Position numbers and translations under genes: made by a program
NCBI GenBank assembly: GCA_017537905.1
Contig: JAFYJX010000016.1
Location: 1-19,262 of the forward strand
DNA from: Clostridiales bacterium
GTDB taxonomy: Bacteria; Bacillota_A; Clostridia; Saccharofermentanales; Saccharofermentanaceae
Length of the DNA stretch: 19,262 nt
Direction: 5' to 3'
Shown: in pieces, positions 7,147-15,105 of the stretch
Layout: each line of letters starts with the position of its first letter
Position numbering within the stretch: position 1 is the stretch's first letter
Notes under the pieces: generated by a model
What the model was told of the DNA's origin: nothing
Database searches by the model: none
Seen by the model: only the letters and a program-made list of their open reading frames with translations

Positions 7147-8373
7147 ATGTTCGATTTTGATAGCGTAAGCCATCTTAATGGCTACATAAAGCAATCTCTG
7201 CAAGACAATCCTTATCTTGCCGAGTTTACTGTTGTCGGTGAGATATCCCAATATGTAGTATCTGCCAGAGATCACGCTTACTTTTCTATCAAAGATGACC
7301 AGTCGGTAATCAACTGCGTTATATTCTCACGTAACAGATCCGCTCTTAAGATCGAGCCTTCAGTCGGAATGAAGGTAAAGGTTACAGGCGGACTGGATTT
7401 CTACAGTGCCGGCGGAAAGCTTCAGGTCATTGCGACCAATATCGAAGACAAGGGTGCCGGAGACCTCCACGAGCAGTTTAACAAGCTTTTCGAAAAGCTT
7501 AAGAAAGAAGGGCTTTTCGACAGTGATCACAAAAAATCCATACCGATACTTCCGAGAAGGATCGGCGTCGTTACTTCGGCATCGGGAAAAGTAATCTCTG
7601 ATATCGTTAACACGATCAGAAAGAGAAATCCCCATCACGATATCCTTCTTTATCCCGCGAGTGTTCAGGGCGATATGTGTCCTCCCGAAGTTATAAGCGG
7701 AATCAAGTATTTCAATGAGAACAATAATGTTGACGTAATCATCGTAGCCAGGGGCGGAGGCTCATTTGAAGAGCTCTTCTGCTTCAATGATGAGGGCATC
7801 GCGAGGGCGGTATATGCGAGCAGGATCCCTGTCATCTCAGCGATCGGCCATGAACCTGATTACACCATAATCGATTATGTTGCGGATGTCAGAGCCGCAA
7901 CGCCTACAGCTGCAGGAGAGATGGTAATCGCATCTTACGCTGACCAGCAGAAGGAAATTGATAATCTCGCTTTAAATCTTGATATCGCGATCAATCAGTT
8001 CGTTGATTCGAGACGCAAGGCGCTGGATGTATATAAGAACCACAAAGCCCTTCATTCTCCTGCGTTCTATGCCCGAGAACAGCTCGCTGTCGTAAGCGAA
8101 CTTAAGACAAAGTTAAATGCCTTGTCTTCCGGAATCGTTAAGCAGACTGCATCTGAGATCAATGAAGTAAAGGTAAGGCTTGATGCATTAAATCCCCATA
8201 ATGTCTTAAACAGGGGATATTCATACGTCTGTGATAAGAACGGCAGGGCGGTCGAGTCTGCCAGAACGGTTAAGAAGGGCGACAACGTCAGCATCGTTTT
8301 GTCTGACGGTACGTTATTAAGTGAGATAAAAGATATTTCGATAAATAAGCACGGAGGATCTGAAGATGCCTAA
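7147..8373 (+). CDS. xseA: Exodeoxyribonuclease VII large subunit
   Basis: 408 residues, within the family range. With XseB it forms exonuclease VII, which degrades single-stranded DNA from both ends into oligonucleotides. The N-terminal OB-fold DNA-binding domain (to about residue 105) carries VVGEISQYVVSARDHAYFSIKD. The catalytic domain has ARGGGSFEELFCFNDEGIAR and then SAIGHEPDYTIIDYVADVRA plus TPTAAGEM, which are the family signatures. A coiled-coil region follows, and the C-terminal segment VLNRGYSYVCDKNG is the usual beta end. There is no strong ribosome binding site before the ATG, which lies 4 bases after the nusB stop, so translation is probably coupled. It overlaps xseB by 8 bases. 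Confidence 0.96.
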   Translation: MFDFDSVSHLNGYIKQSLQDNPYLAEFTVVGEISQYVVSARDHAYFSIKDDQSVINCVIFSRNRSALKIEPSVGMKVKVTGGLDFYSAGGKLQVIATNIEDKGAGDLHEQFNKLFEKLKKEGLFDSDHKKSIPILPRRIGVVTSASGKVISDIVNTIRKRNPHHDILLYPASVQGDMCPPEVISGIKYFNENNNVDVIIVARGGGSFEELFCFNDEGIARAVYASRIPVISAIGHEPDYTIIDYVADVRAATPTAAGEMVIASYADQQKEIDNLALNLDIAINQFVDSRRKALDVYKNHKALHSPAFYAREQLAVVSELKTKLNALSSGIVKQTASEINEVKVRLDALNPHNVLNRGYSYVCDKNGRAVESARTVKKGDNVSIVLSDGTLLSEIKDISINKHGGSEDA

Positions 8374-8608
8374 ATCTAAGGATAATGAGATGACATATGA
8401 AGCATGTATGGCCGAACTCCGCCAGACAGTTGCAAAGCTCTCCGAAGGAAAAGCCACATTGGATGAGTCCTTAAAGCTCTATGAGAGAGGAATCGAGCTC
8501 GTAGGTATCTGCGAGAATAAACTCAATGAAGTAACAGCAAGGATCGAAGCCGTTAACAAAGCTAACGGAACAACTGATCCTCTTAACATAAGCGAGACCG
8601 GAGTCTGA
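8366..8608 (+). CDS. xseB: Exodeoxyribonuclease VII small subunit
   Basis: 80 residues. The small subunit packs as a helical hairpin against the coiled coil of XseA and is needed for activity. The family pattern is clear: MTYEACMAELRQTVAKLSEGKATLDESLKLYERGIELVGICENKLNEV, two helices around the GKATLDES turn. GGAGGA (8352-8357) lies 8 bases before the ATG inside the end of xseA, and the 8-base overlap favours matched production of the two subunits. Confidence 0.95.
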   Translation: MPKSKDNEMTYEACMAELRQTVAKLSEGKATLDESLKLYERGIELVGICENKLNEVTARIEAVNKANGTTDPLNISETGV

Positions 8609-8610
8609 TC

Positions 8611-9534
8611 ATGGAAAGAGATAATATTAGCACTCTGATGGAAAAAGCAGAGCAATGGATATTACCCGAATTAGAGAGTGTCTTTAACAGCGATGAAGCT
8701 GAAGACATTACCGTAAAGGCGGCGCTTTACAGCCTTTATGCCGGCGGCAAAAGGTTAAGACCTCTTATGATGTATCTTACCGCTGATATGTTCAGGCTCG
8801 ATTTTGACATCGATGCAGATGTTAAGTATTTCGCCGCTACACTGGAGATGCTCCACACATATTCGCTTATCCACGATGATCTTCCGGCATTGGATAACGA
8901 TGATTTAAGAAGAGGAAAGCCTACTTGCCATAAGGCATTCGGTGAGGGAATAGCGGTACTTGCAGGAGATCTTTTGCTCAATAAGGCAATGGAGAGACTG
9001 TTCCTCATATGCGAAAAGCATAACGGATATATCTACGCAGCTTCTGCAATGGCAGAAAACGCAGGCATCCGCGGTATGCTCGGAGGCCAGAGCATCGATA
9101 TCGCTTCAGAAGAAAAGGAGATCTCATTAGACCTCCTTACCGAGCTTCAGGAGAAGAAGACCGGTGCGTTTATAGAAGCAGCTGTCGTTACGCCTTACTA
9201 TCTTTCGAAAGGAATGAGAAGAAGTGAGAGTGCAACAGATGAGACTGCAGCAGATCTCAGAAAGCTTGCTTCACATATAGGTCTCGCTTTCCAGATAAAA
9301 GATGATATTCTTGATGTTACGTCAAACAGTGAGGTGTTAGGGAAGAGCACCGGTAAAGACGCCAGAGATTCAAAAGCAACATTTGTTACTATCTTGGGAC
9401 TAGAGGGCGCAAAGAAGAGACTGCAGGATGAATCGGATTGTATCAGGGTAATACTCGATAAGTTCGATACTAACGGTTTTGATACAACAGATTACAGAAC
9501 ACTTACGGATTTTCTTGTAAACAGGGACAGATAA
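8611..9534 (+). CDS. ispA: Farnesyl/geranylgeranyl diphosphate synthase (short-chain polyprenyl synthetase)
   Basis: 307 residues. It condenses isopentenyl diphosphate onto allylic diphosphates to give mainly C15 (possibly C20) chains, precursors of undecaprenyl carriers and quinones. The first aspartate-rich motif is DDLPALDNDDLRRGKP, starting at Asp89, preceded by YSLIH as in bacterial farnesyl synthases. The second is DDILD starting at Asp231, preceded by FQIK. The GGKRLRP isopentenyl-diphosphate-binding segment lies near residue 48. Four extra residues between the first-motif aspartates (DDx4D) are typical of bacterial type II farnesyl synthases, so C15 product is favoured. CGGAG lies 7 bases before the ATG, and the stop shares one base with the dxs start. 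The enzyme and dxs thus sit at both ends of the same isoprenoid route. Confidence 0.94.
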   Translation: MERDNISTLMEKAEQWILPELESVFNSDEAEDITVKAALYSLYAGGKRLRPLMMYLTADMFRLDFDIDADVKYFAATLEMLHTYSLIHDDLPALDNDDLRRGKPTCHKAFGEGIAVLAGDLLLNKAMERLFLICEKHNGYIYAASAMAENAGIRGMLGGQSIDIASEEKEISLDLLTELQEKKTGAFIEAAVVTPYYLSKGMRRSESATDETAADLRKLASHIGLAFQIKDDILDVTSNSEVLGKSTGKDARDSKATFVTILGLEGAKKRLQDESDCIRVILDKFDTNGFDTTDYRTLTDFLVNRDR

Positions 9535-11414
9535 TGGATTATAAGTTTCTCGGAAAGGATACGACTCCCGAATTCCTCAAGGCATTGAAGCCTGAGGAAC
9601 GCGAGCAGTTGTGTGCCGAATTAAGAGATAAGATCCTTAATACCGTATCTGCTAACGGCGGACACCTGGGAAGCAACCTTGGCGCTGTTGAGCTTACGGT
9701 AGCTTTGCTTTCCGTGTTTGATTATAAGCAGGATAAGATCGTTTTCGACGTCGGTCACCAGGCTTATTCATATAAGCTCCTTACCGGCAGATACGACAGA
9801 TTCAATACCTTAAGACAGAAGGACGGTATCTCGGGTTTCCCGAGAATTACGGAATCTCCTTATGATGCTTTCGATACAGGACACAGTTCGACTTCGATCT
9901 CTGCTGCCATGGGTATTGCCAGGGCAAGAGATCTCGAGGGCAAGAAGTTCGATGTCGTGGCGGTAATAGGTGACGGCGCTCTCACGGGAGGCCTTGCTTA
10001 TGAGGCCATCAATGACTTAGGCCACAGCAAGACGAGGATGATCATAATCCTTAACGATAACGAGATGAGCATCGATAAGAATGTCGGAGGTCTCTCTAAG
10101 CACTTATCGAAGCTCAGAATCTCATCAGGATATATCTCCGCCAAGCAGACAACGGAGTCCTTCCTCCGTAAGCTCGGATTTGTCGGACGCGGTCTTATCA
10201 AGATTATCCTCGCAATCAAGGACTTCTTCAGGTTCTTACTGTACCGCAAAACGCCCTCTATGTTTGATGACTTAGGTCTTAATTACTACGGCCCTGTCGA
10301 CGGTCACAACATGGCAGATCTCATCAAGGCCTTTGACGGTGCCAAGGAGATCAACGGACCTGTCCTGATCCATGTTCTTACCAAGAAGGGTAAGGGCTAT
10401 GAGCCCGCTGAAAAGAACCCTTCCGATTATCACGGAGTAGGACCTTTTAACCTTGAGACCGGTGTTGCTCCCGGCAAGAACAGCTATACGACTGTCTTTG
10501 CGAGCACGCTCACTGAACTTGCTGTTAAGAATCCTAAGATAGTAGCTATTTCTGCCGCTATGACGCTAGGCACGGGTCTTGATAATTATCAGATGAAGTT
10601 CCCGAGCAGATTCTTTGACTGCGGAATAGCGGAAGAACACAGCGTAACAATGGCCGGCGGCATGGCGGTATCCGGGTATACTCCTGTCGTTGCCATCTAT
10701 TCTTCATTCCTGCAGAGAGCTTATGATGAGATGATCACTGACTGCTGCTTCATGAACAGCCATGTTGTTTTCGCAATTGACAGGGCAGGATTCGTTGGCA
10801 ATGACGGCCATACCCATCACGGCCTTCTTGATATCTCGTATCTTAATTCCATGGTCAACATGACCGTTTTCTCACCCAGGGATTATACGGATCTGAAACG
10901 ATGCCTTACATATGCCATCGACACTGTAAAGGGACCTGTGGCAGTAAGATATCCCAGAGGAACGTCTCCTTTCGAGGCTAAGGGGCCGTTGTATTCTGAT
11001 ATTGCTGACTGCGTTCTTCCTCATGTCGTATGTGACTACGGAAATGATTTTGCTATTGTTTCCACGGGCAAGATCTGCGAAGAAGCAGATATTGCAGTGG
11101 AACTTCTGAAAGAGCAGGGTATCTTAGGCAAGCACATCAACGTAACCATGATAAAGCCCATGCCTGCAAAGGAGATCTGGGACATCCTGGTCGGCACAAA
11201 ATATGTATTCAGCCTTGAAGAAGGCATTATCAGCGGCGGTTTCGGCGAGGCTCTCGAAAGGGAACTCCAGATATTGGGCTTTGAATCCGATGTTACCGTT
11301 TTCGGCGTAAGAAATCCTATAGTCAGAGCCATGTCCCAGAAGGAGCAGCTTAAGTACTGCGGTCTTGACGGTGTATCCGTAGCTGCTTCCATCAAATCGG
11401 CCCTGTCCAGATAA
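9534..11414 (+). CDS. dxs: 1-deoxy-D-xylulose-5-phosphate synthase
   Basis: 626 residues, the normal length. It joins pyruvate and glyceraldehyde 3-phosphate using thiamine diphosphate, the entry step of the MEP isoprenoid pathway. Domain I has GGHLGSNLGAVELTVAL with the conserved His44, then FDVGHQAY. The thiamine diphosphate/metal motif is GDGALTGG from residue 146, completed by the downstream ILNDNEMSI asparagine. YYGPVDGHN follows. Domain II carries GIAEEHSVTMAGGMA with the catalytic glutamate, and FAIDRAGFVGNDGHTHHG. The transketolase C-terminal domain ends the protein. The start overlaps the ispA stop by one base. No terminator follows, but a new promoter begins immediately, so this appears to be the last gene of the operon's co-translated chain. 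tlyA, often found next in Firmicutes, is absent. Confidence 0.97.
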   Translation: MDYKFLGKDTTPEFLKALKPEEREQLCAELRDKILNTVSANGGHLGSNLGAVELTVALLSVFDYKQDKIVFDVGHQAYSYKLLTGRYDRFNTLRQKDGISGFPRITESPYDAFDTGHSSTSISAAMGIARARDLEGKKFDVVAVIGDGALTGGLAYEAINDLGHSKTRMIIILNDNEMSIDKNVGGLSKHLSKLRISSGYISAKQTTESFLRKLGFVGRGLIKIILAIKDFFRFLLYRKTPSMFDDLGLNYYGPVDGHNMADLIKAFDGAKEINGPVLIHVLTKKGKGYEPAEKNPSDYHGVGPFNLETGVAPGKNSYTTVFASTLTELAVKNPKIVAISAAMTLGTGLDNYQMKFPSRFFDCGIAEEHSVTMAGGMAVSGYTPVVAIYSSFLQRAYDEMITDCCFMNSHVVFAIDRAGFVGNDGHTHHGLLDISYLNSMVNMTVFSPRDYTDLKRCLTYAIDTVKGPVAVRYPRGTSPFEAKGPLYSDIADCVLPHVVCDYGNDFAIVSTGKICEEADIAVELLKEQGILGKHINVTMIKPMPAKEIWDILVGTKYVFSLEEGIISGGFGEALERELQILGFESDVTVFGVRNPIVRAMSQKEQLKYCGLDGVSVAASIKSALSR

Positions 11415-11420
11415 TCTTAT

Positions 11421-11449
11421 TTGCCTGATGTATATTTATTCATTATAAT
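11421..11449 (+). promoter_or_regulatory. sigma-A promoter of nadK-argR-recN
   Basis: TTGCCT (11421-11426) and a perfect TATAAT (11444-11449) have a 17-base spacer in the 73-base gap after dxs. Transcription would start near 11456. AGGAGG (11473-11478) lies 9 bases before the nadK ATG. Confidence 0.75.
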
Positions 11450-11487
11450 GTTTAAATATCTATAGGTCTGACAGGAGGTTTGTCTTT

Positions 11488-12369
11488 ATGAATTACGGAA
11501 TATGTTCCAATAGTTCAAGAGATAACGGATATGAGACAGCGAAAAAGACAGCTGAGATCATCAGCCGTCTTGGTGCTACACCTGTCTTTGAGATTGGTAT
11601 GGATGATGTTTGTCCGAAGCTTAAAGAGGTTCCGGGTGTTCTTTTCGAAGACTTCTCTGATATTGATATCAAGACGATCATCTCTATAGGTGGTGACGGC
11701 ACGTTCCTGTCGAAGGTTGCAAAATACAGAGATCTCGATACCGAATTTGTCGGCGTAAATCTCGGCTCCATCGGATTCTTGAATGAGATCCTTAATGACG
11801 ATCTCGAGAAGGACCTCGCGCAGCTCATCTCGGGCGATTATAAGACGATAGACAGGACCCAGCTTAAGTGCGAGGTTTATAACTCGAACGGCAAGCTCAA
11901 GGGCTCGAGTGTATGCCTTAATGACATCATTATCGTAAGAGGCGCTAAACCTCACATTACTACACTCGTTCTCTCTATAGACGGACAGATAATCGAGAGG
12001 TTCAGGGGCGACGGACTTGTTGTGGCAACGGCTACAGGATCTTCTGCATATTCGCTTTCTGCGGGCGGCCCCATCCTTATGCCCGGCATGAAGGATATCA
12101 TCGTTACGCCTATCTGCTCACACACATTAAACGGCTATACATATGTCGCAACTCCCGAAAGTGAGATCAAGATCACTCTGGAGTCTATTGAATCCGCTCC
12201 TCTGATCTGCCCTGACGGCAGGGATTTCGTAGATCTCGAGAGCTACGATTCGATTGTTATTAAAAGATATGACAAAGTTCTTAAGACTGTGTGCCTTAAG
12301 CAGGACAGCTTCTTCAGTAATGTAAGAAAGAAGATAGTACAGAGAGGTTACTTCTATGAAAACCGCTAA
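11488..12369 (+). CDS. nadK: NAD kinase
   Basis: 293 residues. It phosphorylates NAD to NADP with ATP or polyphosphate and sets the cell's NADP pool. The catalytic GGDG motif is at residues 68-71 in ISIGGDGTFL, followed by VNLGSIGFLNEI. The second family signature reads ATATGSSAYSLSAGGPI, then PICSHTLN, which together form the NAD-binding site. The usual STPTGSTAY is slightly altered (ATGSSAY), which is conservative. It begins a second transcription unit with its own promoter and AGGAGG site. Its end overlaps argR by 14 bases, so the two are translationally linked. Confidence 0.95.
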   Translation: MNYGICSNSSRDNGYETAKKTAEIISRLGATPVFEIGMDDVCPKLKEVPGVLFEDFSDIDIKTIISIGGDGTFLSKVAKYRDLDTEFVGVNLGSIGFLNEILNDDLEKDLAQLISGDYKTIDRTQLKCEVYNSNGKLKGSSVCLNDIIIVRGAKPHITTLVLSIDGQIIERFRGDGLVVATATGSSAYSLSAGGPILMPGMKDIIVTPICSHTLNGYTYVATPESEIKITLESIESAPLICPDGRDFVDLESYDSIVIKRYDKVLKTVCLKQDSFFSNVRKKIVQRGYFYENR

Positions 12370-12820
12370 GAATTCAAGACAGGAAAAGATCTTATCACTC
12401 ATTAGAGATAACGATATTTCGACACAGGAAGACCTTACCGCAAAGGTCAATCAGTCGGGATTCGAAGCGACACAGGCAACTATCTCCAGAGATATAAAAG
12501 AGCTTGGGATCATTAAGATCACACTGCCTAACAGGGCAACAAAATACTGCGTGCTCGACAGAACAGGCGATACGGCTCCGGGAAGACTTCTTGCGGTATT
12601 CTCCAACAGTATCATCTCCGCTAACCAGGCAATGAACATAATCGTTATCAAGACTCTGCCGGGTATGGCGAGCGCAGCGGCTTCCGCACTTGATTCGATG
12701 CATCTTGAAGACTGCGCGGGAACGATCGCAGGTGACGATACCATCTTTGCCGCATGCCCCGGAATCGAAGAGGCAAAGGCACTTCTTACCACTATCTCAG
12801 ACATGATGGAAAAAGGCTGA
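12356..12820 (+). CDS. argR: Arginine repressor ArgR/AhrC
   Basis: 154 residues, the standard size. The N-terminal winged-helix DNA-binding domain reads RQEKILSLIRDNDISTQEDL and then ATQATISRDIKELGIIKI (recognition helix). The C-terminal hexamerisation and arginine-binding domain ends with CAGTIAGDDTIFAACPGIEEAKALLTTI, containing the GTIAGDDT motif with the two aspartates that bind arginine. GAGAGG lies about 10 bases before the ATG. No arginine genes and no convincing ARG box are visible in the window, so its targets are elsewhere. Linkage to recN is conserved in Firmicutes without a known functional reason. Confidence 0.95.
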   Translation: MKTAKNSRQEKILSLIRDNDISTQEDLTAKVNQSGFEATQATISRDIKELGIIKITLPNRATKYCVLDRTGDTAPGRLLAVFSNSIISANQAMNIIVIKTLPGMASAAASALDSMHLEDCAGTIAGDDTIFAACPGIEEAKALLTTISDMMEKG

Positions 12821-12825
12821 TATTA

Positions 12826-14514
12826 ATGCTTGTAAGACTTGAGATCAGAGATTTTGCAGTCATTAGCAATATCGTTTTCGAACCCGGAAAAGGACTCAAT
12901 GTAATAAGCGGTGAGACCGGTGCCGGCAAGAGCCTTATTGTCGATGCTATAGGTCTTATATTAGGCGCGAAAGCATCCAGAAATCTTATAAGGACAGGAA
13001 GTCCTTCGGCATTTGCCGAAGCTGTTTTTGACTGCTCTGACTTGAATGATGAGGAATTCAAAAAGATCCTTACGGATAACGGAATTGAAGATGACGACGG
13101 AATGCTTATCATAAGTAGGACCGTCTACGACAGTGGCAAGTCCGTTGCAAGAGTCAACGGCACTGGCGTTACAAACGCTATCTTAAAGGATATCTCATCC
13201 AGGCTCGTTGATATCCACGGCCAGCACGATACGCAGGCTATCTTCGATGAATCAACGCATGTAAAGCTCCTTGACCGTTTTGCAGGTGAGAAGTGCATTA
13301 AGCTTCACAAGGATTACGTTAAAAGCCTTCAGGAGTTCAAGGATCTCGTTTTACGAATCAAGGAGATCTCTTCATCACCTGATTATCTCGAGCGCCGCCG
13401 CGACTATCTCGAGTTTGCAGTAAACGAGATCGAATCAGCCGGATTTAAAGACGGTGAAGAGGAAGAACTTCACGATACAAAGAAGAAACTGTCGCAGAAT
13501 GAGGTGCTTTTCGAGAGCCTTAAGAATGCGGGAGATCTGCTTAATACGGAAACCAACTATCAGAGCCCTGTCCAGTCCGTGAACCAGGCTAGCCGCGAGC
13601 TCCTTAAGGCTTCGCAGAACGATGAGAGCTTAAAAGAGATAGCCGAGCGCGCACAGGCCCTGGCACTTGATCTGGATGCACTGGCGTCCGATGTCGATAA
13701 GGTCTTAACTGACCGCAATTTCGATGAGGGCCTCAAAGAGCGCACCGAACAGCGCATCGGTCTCCTTTATGAGCTTAAGGCCAAGTATGGTGCGACCATT
13801 GCAGAGATAAATAAGTTCGCATCCGATTCGAAGACTGAATTAGACGCGATCGAAAAGAATAAGGACATCCTTCAGGAATTGAAGAAGCAGCGCACTGTTA
13901 AGGAAAAGGAACTCCTTGATCTCGCTGAAAAGCTTTCTTCAGAGCGTAAGGTCTATGCCAAGCAGCTCGAAAAGGCCATTACCAAGGAACTTTCAGATCT
14001 CGAGATGCCTGATGCGATCTTCGAAGTAAGCTTCGTCAGAAGAGAAAAGGCAAAGTTCTTCTCGATGTCTGGTATCGATGATATCGCTTTCAGGTTCAGC
14101 GCGAACCCCGGACAGCAGGTAAGGGCGCTCTCTGCTATCGTTTCAGGCGGTGAGGCTTCGAGGATCATGCTCGCTGTTAAGAATGTTTTAAGCAGGGTGG
14201 ACCTTATTCCTACGCTTATCTTCGACGAGATCGATACGGGCGTATCAGGCAAGGCATCACTCGCGATTGCAAATAAGCTTAAGGCGATCGCTTCAGATCA
14301 CCAGGTCCTCTGCGTTACTCATACGGCGCAGATCGCTGCGGCATCAGACAGAGGATTCGTTCTTACCAAGAAAGTTGCAAACGGTAATACAGAAACAGTA
14401 TGCACAGTTCTTGACGGTTCAAATAAGACCGGTGAAGTATCAAGACTCCTTTCAGGCAGCGATTCCGAATCTTCATTAAGGCTTGCAGAAGACCTGATCA
14501 AGTCGTTTATTTAA
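12826..14514 (+). CDS. recN: DNA repair protein RecN
   Basis: 562 residues. RecN is an SMC-like ATPase that acts early at double-strand breaks. The N-terminal head starts MLVRLEIRDFAVIS. Walker A is GETGAGKS at residues 29-36, and SSRLVDIHGQHDTQAI follows. The middle of the protein is long, charged and heptad-rich (coiled coil, roughly residues 150-390). The C-terminal head carries the signature SGGE at 440-443 and Walker B IFDEIDTGVSG with Asp467-Glu468, then CVTHTAQIAA. The start at 12826 is chosen because family homology begins there and AAAAGG lies 9 bases upstream; the frame is open further upstream inside argR but that stretch is unlike RecN. In sporulating relatives spoIVB and spo0A follow; here an Imm1-like gene does. 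Confidence 0.96.
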   Translation: MLVRLEIRDFAVISNIVFEPGKGLNVISGETGAGKSLIVDAIGLILGAKASRNLIRTGSPSAFAEAVFDCSDLNDEEFKKILTDNGIEDDDGMLIISRTVYDSGKSVARVNGTGVTNAILKDISSRLVDIHGQHDTQAIFDESTHVKLLDRFAGEKCIKLHKDYVKSLQEFKDLVLRIKEISSSPDYLERRRDYLEFAVNEIESAGFKDGEEEELHDTKKKLSQNEVLFESLKNAGDLLNTETNYQSPVQSVNQASRELLKASQNDESLKEIAERAQALALDLDALASDVDKVLTDRNFDEGLKERTEQRIGLLYELKAKYGATIAEINKFASDSKTELDAIEKNKDILQELKKQRTVKEKELLDLAEKLSSERKVYAKQLEKAITKELSDLEMPDAIFEVSFVRREKAKFFSMSGIDDIAFRFSANPGQQVRALSAIVSGGEASRIMLAVKNVLSRVDLIPTLIFDEIDTGVSGKASLAIANKLKAIASDHQVLCVTHTAQIAAASDRGFVLTKKVANGNTETVCTVLDGSNKTGEVSRLLSGSDSESSLRLAEDLIKSFI

Positions 14515-14521
14515 TAGCCTT

Positions 14522-14887
14522 ATGGGACTTATCTGTTTTACAGACGGGGATTATAATTTCCAAACCATTGACGAAGCATTGAACATCATAAAGGCGCATG
14601 CTCAGAACAAGGATGAAATCTGGGTAAGCGGTGATGATAAGTATCCGTGCATTGTTGTCTGTACAAACGGTGCGTTTGCTGGTATTACTTTTTTCGAGAA
14701 CGAAGACGGAGATATGTATCTGTCATTTAATAAAGATAATCAGGTTAAAGTTGACTTTACTGCAGGCGGTGAGGCGTGGCTTCCCGATCCTGATGTTGTT
14801 ATTAGTAAAGAACTGGTTATGGAATGTGTCAGGGAGTTCCTTGAAACAGGGATGCGTCCTGAATGCATTAATTGGCAGAATCTTTGA
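14522..14887 (+). CDS. Imm1-like immunity protein, orphan
   Basis: 121 residues. The C-terminal part follows the pattern I know for the Imm1 immunity family: a GGEAWLPDPDVVISKELV segment, then a helix VMECVREFLETG, and the ending RPECINWQ (family form roughly FLxTGxRPxxVxW). Imm1 proteins neutralise toxin domains of polymorphic toxins. The N-terminal half has alternating strands with GAFAGITFFENEDGDMYLSF, also consistent. The assignment is by motif memory, so moderate. There is no Shine-Dalgarno sequence before the ATG, which lies 7 bases after the recN stop; expression is probably by read-through and coupling from recN. No toxin gene, PAAR, LXG or WXG100 gene is visible on either side, so it may be an orphan defence against neighbours, or a component unrelated to toxins. 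It marks the end of the conserved block. Confidence 0.6.
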   Translation: MGLICFTDGDYNFQTIDEALNIIKAHAQNKDEIWVSGDDKYPCIVVCTNGAFAGITFFENEDGDMYLSFNKDNQVKVDFTAGGEAWLPDPDVVISKELVMECVREFLETGMRPECINWQNL

Positions 14888-14945
14888 TTTTTCTCTCCAC
14901 TAAAGCTTTAAAATTGATAGTATCAAAGAATAGCCAAACAATCGA

Positions 14946-14995
14946 ATAAGCAAATGTTCGATAATTTCCAAATCAAATCAAAAAAATTTGCTTAT
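14946..14995. repeat. 10-base inverted repeat upstream of lipoprotein gene
   Basis: ATAAGCAAAT (14946-14955) and its exact reverse complement (14986-14995) are 30 bases apart. The right arm covers the candidate -35 box. The stretch is AT-rich, so some pairing by chance is expected. Confidence 0.5.
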
Positions 14996-15016
14996 ATTCA
15001 AATGAATGTGTATCAT
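14988..15016 (+). promoter_or_regulatory. Candidate promoter of the lipoprotein pair
   Basis: TTGCTT (14988-14993) and TATCAT (15011-15016) have a 17-base spacer. The spacer contains ATTCA-AA-TGAAT (14996-15007), a short inverted repeat. The 14888-15105 gap has no gene and no clear terminator; a TCAAAAA/TTTTTGA repeat lies at 15036-15055. Confidence 0.4.
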
Positions 15017-15105
15017 AAGCGTGGAATAGCTATTGTCAAAAATGTTTGTTTTTGATGGTGGCAAGGGACAAATTAAGATTTTCTTTTATTTGAAGGGGTA
15101 TGAAA

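Noticed and set aside
10150..10265. Apparent extra hydrophobic, basic segment in Dxs, possibly a membrane insertion
   Set aside because: This is the normal variable loop between the thiamine motif and the FDDLG segment in this enzyme family, and the total length is standard.
11430..11460. ARG box (ArgR operator) over the nadK promoter, which would give autoregulation of argR
   Set aside because: Only one half-site-like ATTCA is seen; the paired TGAAT half in the right orientation is missing.
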